This document shows, one piece after another, positions 8,743 to 17,480 of a stretch of 64,000 nt of DNA. The stretch covers positions 3,787,194 through 3,851,193 of the forward strand of contig NZ_KZ614145.1 in the NCBI RefSeq assembly GCF_002884495.1, read 5' to 3'. The DNA comes from Rummeliibacillus pycnus. GTDB taxonomy: Bacteria > Bacillota > Bacilli > Bacillales_A > Planococcaceae. The position numbers and the translations under genes are program-made. The first letter of the stretch is position 1. Every line of letters begins with the position of its first letter. The notes beneath the pieces are model-generated. The model was not told the DNA's origin. It made no database searches and was given only the letters and a program-made list of their open reading frames with translations.

Positions 8743-9915
8743 ATGCGTGAAGCCGTTATCGTAGCTGGTGCAAGAACACCGATTGGAAAAGCGAAGAAAG
8801 GATCATTAGCGACGGTTAGACCTGATGATTTGGGTGCTTTAGTCGTTAAAGAAACATTAAAAAGATCAGGATATGAAGGTCCAATAGATGATTTAATCTT
8901 AGGTTGTGCTATGCCTGAAGCAGAACAAGGCATGAACGTTGCACGTAATATTGGTGCACTGGCTGGTCTACCAGACACTACGCCTGCTATTACAGTGAAT
9001 CGTTTCTGCTCATCTGGTTTACAAGCAATAGCTTACGCTGCAGAACGAGTGATGCTTGGTCATTCAACAGCCATTCTTGCAGGCGGTATCGAATCTATGA
9101 GTATGGTACCTATGATGGGAAATGTCATTCGTCCAAACGTGAAGCTGGCTGAAGAAGCACCACAATATTATATGAGTATGGGGCATACAGCTGAAGAGGT
9201 TGCTAAGAAATATGAAGTAAGTCGAGAGGATCAAGATGCATTTGCCGTTCGCTCACATGAACGTGCAGCAAAAGCAATTGCAGAAGGAAAGTTTGTTGAT
9301 GAAATTGTTCCTGTAGAAGTAGAAAGACATTATGTGGATGAAAATAATAAACCACAGGTGAAAAAATTTACCTTCGCAATGGATGAAGGGGTTCGTGTAG
9401 GTACTTCAACAGAAACACTTGGGAAATTGCGTCCTGCATTCTCCGTAACAGGCAGCGTAACAGCAGGGAACGCGTCACAAACTTCAGACGGTGCTGGTGC
9501 TGTGCTAGTTATGGACCGTGAAGAAGCAGAAAAACAAGGCCTTAAACCAATGGCAAAATTCCTAGGCTTTACAGTAGGGGGCGTACCACCTGAAGTAATG
9601 GGGATTGGTCCAATAGTAGCCGTACCGAAAGCACTTAAAATCGCGGGTTTATCGATTGATGATATTGATTTATGGGAAATTAACGAAGCGTTTGCTTCTC
9701 AATCTATCCAAGTCGTACGTGAATTAGGGATTGATCTAGAAAAAGTAAATGTCAATGGTGGTGCAATTGCATTAGGACATCCGCTAGGTGCAACTGGTAC
9801 AATCTTAACATTAAAGCTAATCCATGAGTTAAAACGTCAAGGTAAAAAATATGGCGTAGTCACAATGTGTATCGGTGGCGGTATGGGTGCAGCTGGCGTA
9901 TTTGAAATTCTATAA
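8743..9915 (+). CDS. fadA: Acetyl-CoA C-acyltransferase (thiolase)
   Basis: Cleaves 3-ketoacyl-CoA to acetyl-CoA and a shortened acyl-CoA, closing each beta-oxidation turn. 390 residues. Acylated Cys89 lies in NRFCSSGLQA, the His of GGAIALGHPLGATG and the second Cys of MCIGGGMGAAG are present, and ESMSMVPM is the usual thiolase loop. AAAGGGGG precedes the ATG. It sits 29 bases after fadN and 114 bases before fadE, presumably all in one transcript under FadR. Confidence 0.96.
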   Translation: MREAVIVAGARTPIGKAKKGSLATVRPDDLGALVVKETLKRSGYEGPIDDLILGCAMPEAEQGMNVARNIGALAGLPDTTPAITVNRFCSSGLQAIAYAAERVMLGHSTAILAGGIESMSMVPMMGNVIRPNVKLAEEAPQYYMSMGHTAEEVAKKYEVSREDQDAFAVRSHERAAKAIAEGKFVDEIVPVEVERHYVDENNKPQVKKFTFAMDEGVRVGTSTETLGKLRPAFSVTGSVTAGNASQTSDGAGAVLVMDREEAEKQGLKPMAKFLGFTVGGVPPEVMGIGPIVAVPKALKIAGLSIDDIDLWEINEAFASQSIQVVRELGIDLEKVNVNGGAIALGHPLGATGTILTLKLIHELKRQGKKYGVVTMCIGGGMGAAGVFEIL

Positions 9916-10029
9916 AGTCATCCTTCAATTATAGTATTTTCTACTGATGTTTCCTCATTTTACGAGGTGGGAATCTTAGGGCACGATGTGGAATAAAATT
10001 CATCATTCAAACAAAGGGGAGAATTTAAT

Positions 10030-11814
10030 ATGACAAAAAATACACTAAACCTTATTAAAGGCGGTAGTTTTTTAACAGAAGATATTGATGCTGGACGGGT
10101 ATTTACACCAGAAGATTTTACGGATGAACAAAAAATGATTGCTAAAACAACTGAAGATTATGTTCAAAATGAAGTGCTACCAGTTGTAGATAAATTAGAA
10201 AACCATGAATTTGAAAACTCTGTTCGTTTATTAAAAAAAGCTGGTGAACTTGGATTATTAGCAGCTGATGTACCGGAAGAATATGAAGGTCTTGGTTTAG
10301 ATAAAATTTCTTCTGCTTTAATTGCTGAAAGAATGGCTGTTGCTGGCGGCTTCTCAATTACTCATGGAGCACATGTGGGAATTGGTTCACTTCCAATCGT
10401 ATTATTTGGTAACGAAGATCAAAAACAAAAATACCTTCCTAAATTAGCTTCTGGTGAGTTAATTGCAGCATATGCATTAACAGAACCAGGATCAGGATCT
10501 GACGCTTTAGGTGCCAAAACAACTGCAAAACTTAATGCAGAAGGTACGCATTATATTCTAAATGGTGAAAAGCAATGGATTACGAACTCAGGATTCGCTG
10601 ATGTCTTTGTAGTGTATGCAAAAATTGATGGTGATAAATTTTCAGCGTTTATCGTAGAACGTGCATTCCAAGGTGTATCTACTGGTGCGGAAGAAAAGAA
10701 AATGGGAATAAAATCATCTTCTACTCGTACACTGATTTTAGAAGATGTTCCTGTACCTGTTGAAAACTTATTAGGTGAAGTAGGTCGTGGACATGTGATT
10801 GCCTTTAATATTCTTAATATTGGTCGTTACAAATTAGGAGTAGGTTCAATTGGTGCTTCAAAACGTGCACTTGAATTAGCAATTACCTATACAAACGGGC
10901 GTCAACAATTTAATACACCTATTTCATCATTCAATCTAACAAAAGAAAAGCTAGCTACAATGGCTTCTAAATTATATGCTTCAGAATCTTTAATTTATCG
11001 TACAGTTGGATATTTCGAAGATCGCATGAGCCAATTATCTGAAGAAGAAAAGAAAGATGGTAAAGCAATTGCTGCGTCTATCGCAGAATATGCAATTGAA
11101 TGCTCTATTAACAAAGTATTCGGTTCTGAAACGTTAGATTATATCGCAGATGAAGCGGTACAATTACATGGTGGTTATGGCTATATGCAAGAATACGAAG
11201 TTGAACGTATTTATCGTGATTCTCGTATTAATCGTATTTTCGAAGGAACAAACGAAATCAACCGTCTGATCGTTCCAGGTACTTTTGTGAAAAAAGCGAT
11301 GAAGGGGGAACTACCACTTCTACAACAAGCACAAAGTCTTCAATCAGAACTGTTGTCTATGATGCCAGAAGAAATTAGTGATGAGCCATTAGCACAAGAA
11401 AAGTATTTAGTGAAAATGGCAAAGAAAATTGCATTACTTGCAGCTGGTACTGCAGTGCAACGTTTTGGTTCAAAATTAGAGGTGGAACAAGAAATATTGG
11501 TTAATATCGCTAATATTGCAAACCAATTATTTGCAATGGAATCAGTAGTTCTTCGTACAGAAAAAGCCATCACACGTGATGGCGTAGAGAAAGCTACACA
11601 AAAAGTTCTTTATACAGAAATCTTCAGTCAAGAAGCATTCGATGAGATTGAAAAAGAAGCAAAAGAAATCATTATTGCCTCTGCAGAAGGGGACGAAGCA
11701 CGTATGTTGCTTTCAGCTTTGCGTAAACTTACTCGTTTCACACCATATAACTTGATTACGAAAAAACGCCAAGCTTCGGTTAAACTAATTGCGGTGGAAA
11801 AATATACTGTTTAA
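10030..11814 (+). CDS. fadE: Acyl-CoA dehydrogenase
   Basis: FAD enzyme that oxidises acyl-CoA to trans-2-enoyl-CoA. 594 residues: the three-part dehydrogenase core covers about the first 400, and an additional helical C-terminal part covers the rest, typical of the B. subtilis FadE type. FAD and substrate motifs: AYALTEPGSGSDA, WITNSG, and the catalytic Glu segment RIFEGTNEINR. ATG with AAAGGGGAG nine bases before. Third gene of the fad operon. Electrons would go to ETF, which is not encoded here. Confidence 0.95.
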   Translation: MTKNTLNLIKGGSFLTEDIDAGRVFTPEDFTDEQKMIAKTTEDYVQNEVLPVVDKLENHEFENSVRLLKKAGELGLLAADVPEEYEGLGLDKISSALIAERMAVAGGFSITHGAHVGIGSLPIVLFGNEDQKQKYLPKLASGELIAAYALTEPGSGSDALGAKTTAKLNAEGTHYILNGEKQWITNSGFADVFVVYAKIDGDKFSAFIVERAFQGVSTGAEEKKMGIKSSSTRTLILEDVPVPVENLLGEVGRGHVIAFNILNIGRYKLGVGSIGASKRALELAITYTNGRQQFNTPISSFNLTKEKLATMASKLYASESLIYRTVGYFEDRMSQLSEEEKKDGKAIAASIAEYAIECSINKVFGSETLDYIADEAVQLHGGYGYMQEYEVERIYRDSRINRIFEGTNEINRLIVPGTFVKKAMKGELPLLQQAQSLQSELLSMMPEEISDEPLAQEKYLVKMAKKIALLAAGTAVQRFGSKLEVEQEILVNIANIANQLFAMESVVLRTEKAITRDGVEKATQKVLYTEIFSQEAFDEIEKEAKEIIIASAEGDEARMLLSALRKLTRFTPYNLITKKRQASVKLIAVEKYTV

Positions 11815-11828
11815 CAAGAATGTATAAT

Positions 11829-11876
11829 ACACAAGGAATCCGGTTATGTTAATTCATGATCGGATTTCTTGCGTAT
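11829..11876 (+). terminator. Weak hairpin after fadE
   Basis: CAAGGAATCCG and CGGATTTCTTG form an imperfect stem downstream of fadE. It has no T-run, so it is either a poor terminator or a 3' stabiliser before yusI. Confidence 0.35.
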
Positions 11877-11934
11877 AAATAAAAGACTCTCTACAATTGG
11901 AGGAGAAGAAATCCAGTTTAAAAGGAGCTTTTAT

Positions 11935-12291
11935 ATGACGATCAAAATGATTCACTATCCGAAATGTACAACTTGTAGAAAAGCACAAGCTTGGCTAAAA
12001 GAAAATGGTGTTGAATTTATTCCACAACATATTGTTGAAGAACCCCCTACAAAAGAAGAATTGGCAAATTATTGGAAAATAAGTGGCCTGCCATTAAAAA
12101 AATTCTTCAATACATCAGGAATGAAGTATCGTGAACTACAATTAAAAGATCGCCTTAAAGAAATGTCAGAAGATGAACAGTTAGATTTACTTGCTTCAGA
12201 TGGAATGTTAATAAAAAGACCGATTGTCACAGATGGTCAAAAAATTACACTTGGATTTAAAGAAAATGAATTCGAAAATGTGTGGAAATAA
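11935..12291 (+). CDS. yusI: ArsC/Spx family protein YusI
   Basis: 118 residues with the thioredoxin-like ArsC/Spx fold. CTTCRKAQAWL at residues about 10-20 carries a CxxC pair as in Spx, and KRPIVTDG is the conserved region near the C-terminus. I start it at ATG 11935, preceded by AAAGGAG; the upstream in-frame codons are not supported by a binding site. B. subtilis has the same gene between fadNAE and gcvH. Function unproven: it could be a redox regulator or a reductase. Confidence 0.88.
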   Translation: MTIKMIHYPKCTTCRKAQAWLKENGVEFIPQHIVEEPPTKEELANYWKISGLPLKKFFNTSGMKYRELQLKDRLKEMSEDEQLDLLASDGMLIKRPIVTDGQKITLGFKENEFENVWK

Positions 12292-12370
12292 AAAATTGAA
12301 TGACTTGTTTTTATATTAGGAATATGTCAAAATTGAAATGTATATTAATACATATTTGGAGGGTTATTTA

Positions 12371-12751
12371 ATGAGCATACCAGCAGAATTACGTTACTCA
12401 GAAGAACACGAATGGGTTAAAACAGAAGACGGTAAAGTCCGTATGGGTATTACTGAATTTGCACAATCTGAACTTGGTGATATCGTATTCGTTGAACTTC
12501 CTCAAGTAGGTGACGAATTAGTAGCAGATGAACCATTTGGTAGTGTTGAATCTGTAAAAACAGTTTCAGAACTATATGCACCAGTTTCAGGTAAAGTTAT
12601 TGAAGTCAACGAAGAATTAGAAGACAACCCAGAATTCGTAAACGAATCTCCATATGAAAAAGCTTGGATGGTCGTTATTGAACCTTCTGATGCCTCTCAA
12701 ATCGAAAAATTACTTACAGCAGAAAAATACGCAGAATTAATCGAAGAATAA
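12371..12751 (+). CDS. gcvH: Glycine cleavage system H protein
   Basis: Lipoyl carrier of the glycine cleavage system, also the entry point for lipoyl transfer in Bacillus. 126 residues, family length. The lipoylated Lys is in [14 protein letters not shown], preceded by the hallmark [12 protein letters not shown] 12371 with TTGGAGGG nine bases before. It is monocistronic here with its own terminator; GcvT and GcvP are not in the window, as in B. subtilis. The lipoyl synthase gene lies about 23 kb to the right. Confidence 0.96.
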   Translation: MSIPAELRYSEEHEWVKTEDGKVRMGITEFAQSELGDIVFVELPQVGDELVADEPFGSVESVKTVSELYAPVSGKVIEVNEELEDNPEFVNESPYEKAWMVVIEPSDASQIEKLLTAEKYAELIEE

Positions 12752-12761
12752 TAATCATAGT

Positions 12762-12793
12762 AAAAGCGCCACACTTTTGTGTTGGCGTTTTTA
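12762..12793 (+). terminator. gcvH terminator
   Basis: GCGCCACAC-TTTT-GTGTTGGCG stem with one bulged base, followed by TTTTTA. Confidence 0.85.
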
Positions 12794-12878
12794 TGTATAT
12801 ATCCTTTGAATTGGATCCATCCGTGGGGATATTACTGCACGTTAGTTAATGCGGGATAAACTGTAAGGAGGAATCGGC

Positions 12879-13220
12879 ATGTCTGATAAAGTGCTCATTG
12901 TTGAAGGTAGGCAAGATAAATTGCAAATTCAACCCCTATTAGCAGAAGATATTCCAATACTTTGTACGAACGGAACAATTAGTGCAAGTAAATTGGAAGA
13001 GCTGATTTACCCCTATGAAGAATATGATTTATATGCATTTTTTGACGAAGATTATTCAGGTGATTGCTTACGTGCTTTGATGAAAAAAGAATACCCAGAA
13101 GCACGCCATTTGCGTACGCTTTCTTTATATAAGCAAGTAGAGGTGACACCTAGAAAATATTTGGCTAGAATATTATTAGCTGCAGATTTTAAGATTCATC
13201 CAGTGTATCTTACAGAATAG
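12879..13220 (+). CDS. yusF: Toprim domain protein YusF
   Basis: 113 residues consisting of little more than a Toprim fold. The conserved Glu is in LIVEGRQDK and the paired acidic motif is in FFDEDYSGD (DxD-like). Stand-alone Toprims of this type resemble the catalytic core of RNase M5 and primases, but no activity can be assigned from sequence. ATG with AAGGAGG seven to eight bases before. Followed within 12 bases by yusE, the same arrangement as in B. subtilis. Confidence 0.87.
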   Translation: MSDKVLIVEGRQDKLQIQPLLAEDIPILCTNGTISASKLEELIYPYEEYDLYAFFDEDYSGDCLRALMKKEYPEARHLRTLSLYKQVEVTPRKYLARILLAADFKIHPVYLTE

Positions 13221-13232
13221 GAATGACTTTTG

Positions 13233-13541
13233 ATGCAAGAATGGACAATAGAACAATGGGAGAATACAAAGAAAGCTAAACAATTAAGCGCATTCTATTT
13301 GTATACCCCTATGTGTGGTACATGTATGGTTGCCTCCAAAATGATGGAGGTATTGAGTCAGACTTTACCAGATATTCCTATGGGAAAAGCCAATTTAAAT
13401 TATGTTGAGCAACTTGCATATGATTATAAAATTGAAAGTGTACCATGTTTACTCATTGCAGAAAATGGAGAGGTTCGAGAAAAAATCTATGCATTTCAAT
13501 CTGTTTCGTATTTATTTGAAAAATTTCAAAAAAAGGATTGA
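13233..13541 (+). CDS. yusE: Thioredoxin-like protein YusE
   Basis: 102-residue thioredoxin fold with the redox pair in MCGTCMVA and the cis-Pro region in IESVPCLLIAENG. ATG 13233 is preferred over the adjoining TTG because AGGAAT is nine bases upstream. It forms a pair with yusF. The -35 box of the downstream metNPQ promoter overlaps its stop codon. Confidence 0.87.
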   Translation: MQEWTIEQWENTKKAKQLSAFYLYTPMCGTCMVASKMMEVLSQTLPDIPMGKANLNYVEQLAYDYKIESVPCLLIAENGEVREKIYAFQSVSYLFEKFQKKD

Positions 13542-13566
13542 CGATACTGATTTAGAGTGGTAAAGT
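13538..13566 (+). promoter_or_regulatory. metNPQ promoter
   Basis: TTGACG (13538-13543), a 17-base spacer and TAAAGT (13561-13566). Transcription from here would read straight into the SAM riboswitch. The -35 hexamer includes the yusE stop region. Confidence 0.7.
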
Positions 13567-13598
13567 ATCAAACATAAATTAAATAATTATTTACGTCG

Positions 13599-13701
13599 CT
13601 CTTATTTAGAGAGGTGGAGGGAAGTGCCCTATGAAGCCCGGCAACCGTCACATTGTGACACGGTGCCAATTCACGCAAAGTAAAACTTTGGAAGATGAGA
13701 G
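13599..13701 (+). promoter_or_regulatory. SAM-I riboswitch (S-box)
   Basis: Classic S-box elements in order: CTCTTATTTAGAGAGGTGGAGGGA (P1 and the first internal loop, described as 13599-13622), GCCCTATGAAGCCCGGCAACC with the K-turn and core, a P3 hairpin GTCACATTGTGAC, GGTGCCAATTC and the closing GATGAGAG. A strong terminator follows, so S-adenosylmethionine would switch transcription of metNPQ off. Confidence 0.96.
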
Positions 13702-13727
13702 AACGGTTTTTCGTATAATGTACAAAA

Positions 13728-13762
13728 GACCCTTCTGCTAATCTTGCAGAAGGGTCTTTTTA
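13728..13762 (+). terminator. Riboswitch expression-platform terminator
   Basis: A perfect 12-bp stem AGACCCTTCTGC / GCAGAAGGGTCT with a 6-base loop and TTTTTA tail, between the S-box aptamer and metN. Confidence 0.93.
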
Positions 13763-13827
13763 TTGATAGGGAAGCGTTCAGATAAAGGTTCTAGAAAATA
13801 GAATCTAAAAAGAAGGTGGTTTTGACA

Positions 13828-14859
13828 ATGATTCAACTAGAAAATGTCGTAAAAAAATACAAAACCGCTAATGGATCTCTAACTGCAGTTAATGATGTTA
13901 ATTTATCAATAAATGATGGTGAGATTTTTGGCATTATCGGTTACAGTGGTGCTGGTAAAAGTACCATGATCCGCTTACTAAACGGGTTAGAAAAACCTTC
14001 ATCAGGTATCGTTACGGTAAATGGACAGAATATTTCAGCGATTAAGGGAAGAGAACTACGAAATGCTCGTCATAAGATTAGTATGATATTCCAACACTTC
14101 AACTTATTATGGTCCAGAACAGTTGAAGAGAATATTGCCTTCCCATTAGAAATTGCAGGTATGAGTAAAGCTGAAAGAGAAAAGCGTGTACTTGAATTAG
14201 TAGATTTAGTTGGTTTAAAAGGGCGAGAAAAGGCGTATCCTTCACAACTTTCAGGTGGTCAAAAACAACGTGTAGGGATTGCTCGTGCATTAGCCAATAA
14301 CCCAGAAGTATTACTTTGTGATGAAGCAACCTCAGCACTTGATCCCGAAACAACTGATGCTATTTTAGAGTTACTAGTGAGTATCAATGAAAAACTTGGA
14401 CTAACCATCGTTTTAATCACACATGAAATGCATGTCATCCGCAAAATTTGTCACCGCGTGGCAGTGATGGAATCTGGGAAAATAGTAGAACAAGGTAATG
14501 TTTTAGAAGTCTTCCAATCTCCACAAGCAGAAGTGACAAAGAAATTCGTATCTCAAGTGACGGAAACAGCAGGTCATAAAGAGTCGATTGCTCAAATGCT
14601 TGACAATTATCCAGAAGATCAACTAATTAAATTATTCTTTGTTGGTTCAAAAACCGAACAACCAGTTATTTCGCACCTCATTCGACAGTATGATGTGGAT
14701 ATTAATATCGTTCACGGGAATATCTCTCCTACCAAGAGCGGTCCGTATGGTACATTAATCGTTCGTATTGTAGGAAGCGATGACAATGTTGCAAAAGCTG
14801 TTCACTATTTAAATGAGCAAGGTATTAAAACGGAGGTGGTCAAGAATGCAAACAATTAA
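13828..14859 (+). CDS. metN: Methionine ABC transporter ATP-binding protein
   Basis: ATPase of the MetNPQ methionine importer. 343 residues. Walker A GYSGAGKST, Q-loop FQHF, signature LSGGQ and Walker B VLLCDEATSALDP lie in the first 240 residues, and the C-terminal about 80 residues form the NIL domain that senses methionine in this family. ATG 13828 chosen, with AGAAGGTGG eight bases upstream; the GTG 12 bases earlier lies in that site. It overlaps metP by 14 bases and is under SAM riboswitch control. Confidence 0.96.
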   Translation: MIQLENVVKKYKTANGSLTAVNDVNLSINDGEIFGIIGYSGAGKSTMIRLLNGLEKPSSGIVTVNGQNISAIKGRELRNARHKISMIFQHFNLLWSRTVEENIAFPLEIAGMSKAEREKRVLELVDLVGLKGREKAYPSQLSGGQKQRVGIARALANNPEVLLCDEATSALDPETTDAILELLVSINEKLGLTIVLITHEMHVIRKICHRVAVMESGKIVEQGNVLEVFQSPQAEVTKKFVSQVTETAGHKESIAQMLDNYPEDQLIKLFFVGSKTEQPVISHLIRQYDVDINIVHGNISPTKSGPYGTLIVRIVGSDDNVAKAVHYLNEQGIKTEVVKNANN

Positions 14860-15520
14860 TCATCTCTTTCCAAATGTAGATTGGGAAGCAATGTGGGAAG
14901 CAACAAGAGAAACCATCTATATGACCGCTTTTTCGACAATTCTTACATTTATCCTTGGATTATTAATAGGAATCTTGTTATTCCTTACAAGTCCAACTCA
15001 ACTTTGGGCCAATAAACTGGTTAACTTATTAACGGGTTCTCTAGTAAATATTTTCCGATCCATTCCATTTATTATTTTAGTAATCCTTTTAATTCCATTT
15101 ACAAAATGGATGTTAGGTTCTATTCGTGGGGCAAATGCAGCATTGCCAGCATTAATCATCGGCGCTGCTCCATTCTATGCTCGAATGGTTCTGATTGCTT
15201 TACGTGAAATTGATAAAGGTGTTATTGAAGCAGCACGCTCAATGGGCGCTAAAACTTGGACAATCATTTGGAAAGTACTCATTCCGGAGTCGCTACCTGC
15301 GTTAATTTCTGGTATTACCGTAACAGCGGTAGCATTAGTTGGTTACACTGCAATGGCTGGTGTAATTGGTGCAGGTGGTTTAGGGAACTTAGCTTTCATG
15401 GATGGTTTCCAACGAAGCCGTAACGATGTAACATTTGTCGCAACCGTATTGGTGTTAGTTATTGTATTTATCATTCAATTTATCGGAGACTTTATAACCG
15501 TTAAAACCGATAAACGCTAA
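14846..15520 (+). CDS. metP: Methionine ABC transporter permease
   Basis: Membrane permease of the importer, 224 residues with five or so hydrophobic helices. The EAA loop is visible as EAARSMGAKTWTIIWKVLIPE, shortened here to its core. ATG 14846, inside the end of metN, preceded by GGAGGTGG. Coupled translation with metN is expected. Confidence 0.95.
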   Translation: MQTINHLFPNVDWEAMWEATRETIYMTAFSTILTFILGLLIGILLFLTSPTQLWANKLVNLLTGSLVNIFRSIPFIILVILLIPFTKWMLGSIRGANAALPALIIGAAPFYARMVLIALREIDKGVIEAARSMGAKTWTIIWKVLIPESLPALISGITVTAVALVGYTAMAGVIGAGGLGNLAFMDGFQRSRNDVTFVATVLVLVIVFIIQFIGDFITVKTDKR

Positions 15521-15573
15521 TTTGGTGTATACGTTTAAACGTTCACATAATGAAAAGAAAAGGGGCAAAAATC

Positions 15574-16404
15574 ATGAAGAAACTTGTAGCAGGAATTCTA
15601 ACAGCATCACTAGCATTAAGCTTAGCAGCTTGTGGCAGTGGTGATAAATCATCATCTGGTGATTCAAAAGAAACAAAATTAGTGGTAGGTGCTTCTAATG
15701 TACCTCACGCAGAAATCTTAGAAAAAGCAAAACCAATTCTTGAAAAAGAAGGCGTCGATTTAGAAATCGAAAAATACCAAGATTATGTCTTACCAAACAA
15801 AGATCTTGATTCAGGTGATTTGGATGCAAACTACTTCCAACACATCCCATACCTAGAACAACAAATTAAAGATAATGGTTATGATTTTGTAAGTGCTGGT
15901 GGAATTCATATCGAACCAATTGGGATCTACTCTAAAAAGTATAAAAAGCTTGATCAACTTCCAAATGGAGCAACAATCTTAATCAGTAACTCTGTTGCAG
16001 ACCAAGGTCGTATTCTTACATTATTAGAAGCAAAAGGCTTAATCACACTTAAAAAAGGTGTAAATAAAGCGTCTGCTGAAATTAAAGATATCGCTAAAAA
16101 CCCTAAACATCTAAAAATCGATGCAAAAACTGCACCTGAAATGTTAGTGCAAATGTATGAAAACAAAGAAGGAGACGCAGTTGTCATCAACTCTAACTTC
16201 GCGATTGATGCAGGCTTAACACCAACAAAAGACGCCATTGCACTTGAAGATAAAGATTCTCCATATGTAAATGTCATTGCTGTGAAAAAAGAAAACAAAA
16301 ATAACCCTGCTGTGAAAAAATTAGTAGATGTACTACACTCTAAAGAAATTCAAGATTTCATCAAAAAGGAATGGAAAGGTTCAGTTGTTCCAGTATCAAA
16401 ATAA
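15574..16404 (+). CDS. metQ: Methionine-binding lipoprotein
   Basis: Substrate-binding lipoprotein of MetNPQ, 276 residues, NlpA family. Signal peptide MKKLVAGILTASLALSL is followed by lipobox LAAC and a Ser/Gly-rich linker, so it is anchored on the outer face of the membrane. ATG 15574 is chosen because AAGGGG lies eight bases upstream and the signal peptide then has normal length; ATG 15550 would add a KRKGAKI extension. Last gene of the operon, with a terminator directly after. Confidence 0.95.
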   Translation: MKKLVAGILTASLALSLAACGSGDKSSSGDSKETKLVVGASNVPHAEILEKAKPILEKEGVDLEIEKYQDYVLPNKDLDSGDLDANYFQHIPYLEQQIKDNGYDFVSAGGIHIEPIGIYSKKYKKLDQLPNGATILISNSVADQGRILTLLEAKGLITLKKGVNKASAEIKDIAKNPKHLKIDAKTAPEMLVQMYENKEGDAVVINSNFAIDAGLTPTKDAIALEDKDSPYVNVIAVKKENKNNPAVKKLVDVLHSKEIQDFIKKEWKGSVVPVSK

Positions 16405-16422
16405 TGAATAGTGAACAAAATG

Positions 16423-16454
16423 AAGTTAGAGCAGAATTGCTCTAACTTTTTTTG
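16423..16454 (+). terminator. metQ terminator
   Basis: A perfect 11-bp stem AAGTTAGAGCA-GAAT-TGCTCTAACTT followed by TTTTTTG. It abuts the stop of gltC on the other strand. Confidence 0.92.
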
Positions 16455-17357
16455 TTATTGAAACTGAGATAATCTAGAAAAGAAATTACTAACAAATGAT
16501 AAAAAGGTCTTTTCAGAAGGTGATAGTTCGCGATTGATTGGAAAAATAATGCCAACATTACGTGTGAATGGTGGTTCGACTAATGTTAGTTTGGATGTAC
16601 GACGTGGTGTAGCATCATAGAATGCACTTTCTGGTAAAAGACTAACCCCTATACCTGCTGCTACTAGGCCCTTTAGAGCGTCCATATCTTCTCCTTCTGA
16701 GCTAACCTTTGGTGTAAAGCCAACAGATTTACATGCTTCTACTGCAACTTTGTTTAAGATGAAATCTTTTGGGAACAATACGAAACCATCGTTACGTAAG
16801 TCTGTTAACTGGATATCACCTTTGTTTGCTAATGGGTGCGTATCAGGAACAAGAGCGGCAATATTTTCTGTAAATAATATTTTTGTATTGATGTATTCAT
16901 CTCTAGCAGGAACTGGCCCTAAGAATGCTAAATTCAATTCACGTTCCTTGACAGCATTTATGAGATAACGATAGGAACCTTGTCTTAGATGAAATGAAAC
17001 ACTAGGATGTTCTTTTTTAAATGCTGAAATGACTGTTGGTAAAAGAAAGCTTGCAAGACTTGTTGGAAACCCGATTTTAATCGTTCCTTTTTCAGGGTTC
17101 AAATATTCATCCACTTGTTTTTTGGCAAAGTCAATTGCTTGTAACGCAGCGATTGTATGTTCAAGGAAAGTCTTACCAATTGGTGTCAGTTTTACATTTC
17201 TTCCGACACGTTCAAATAATTCAATCCCTAACTCTTCCTCTAAATTGGCAATTTGCCGGCTGACTGCTGATTGTGCTACATGTAAATTTTCCGCAGCTTC
17301 GGAAATATGCTCTCGTTCAGCAACAGCTACAAAGTACCGCAGTTGTCGTAATTCCAC
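16455..17357 (-). CDS. gltC: LysR-type activator of glutamate synthase
   Basis: 300-residue LysR-type regulator. The N-terminal winged helix-turn-helix reads MELRQLRYFVAVAE and AAENLHVAQSAVSRQI; the rest is the effector-binding domain. The start is a GTG with GGAG about ten bases before; no in-frame ATG is near. Divergent placement next to gltAB and the palindrome between them fit GltC, which in B. subtilis activates gltAB in response to the 2-oxoglutarate/glutamate balance and represses itself. Confidence 0.92.
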   Translation of the reverse strand: MELRQLRYFVAVAEREHISEAAENLHVAQSAVSRQIANLEEELGIELFERVGRNVKLTPIGKTFLEHTIAALQAIDFAKKQVDEYLNPEKGTIKIGFPTSLASFLLPTVISAFKKEHPSVSFHLRQGSYRYLINAVKERELNLAFLGPVPARDEYINTKILFTENIAALVPDTHPLANKGDIQLTDLRNDGFVLFPKDFILNKVAVEACKSVGFTPKVSSEGEDMDALKGLVAAGIGVSLLPESAFYDATPRRTSKLTLVEPPFTRNVGIIFPINRELSPSEKTFLSFVSNFFSRLSQFQ

Positions 17358-17376
17358 GTCATGTCATCTCCTAATT

Positions 17377-17391
17377 ATCTATTTTATAGAT
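17377..17391. promoter_or_regulatory. GltC-type operator
   Basis: ATCTAT-TTT-ATAGAT, a perfect 6-3-6 palindrome containing the LysR T-N11-A motif. Its centre lies about 64 bases before the predicted gltA start point, the classic activator position for this family, and just upstream of gltC. Confidence 0.75.
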
Positions 17392-17412
17392 TAATCCTAT
17401 CCAAATTATATA

Positions 17413-17441
17413 TTGTTTATATGAATTTGAAAAACTAAAAT
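17413..17441 (+). promoter_or_regulatory. gltAB promoter
   Basis: TTGTTT (17413-17418), a 17-base spacer and TAAAAT (17436-17441), a sigma-A pattern with a weak -35 as expected of an activated promoter. Confidence 0.65.
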
Positions 17442-17480
17442 ATATTTAAGTTATTTTTTATATATAAAGGAGGGAATCAT

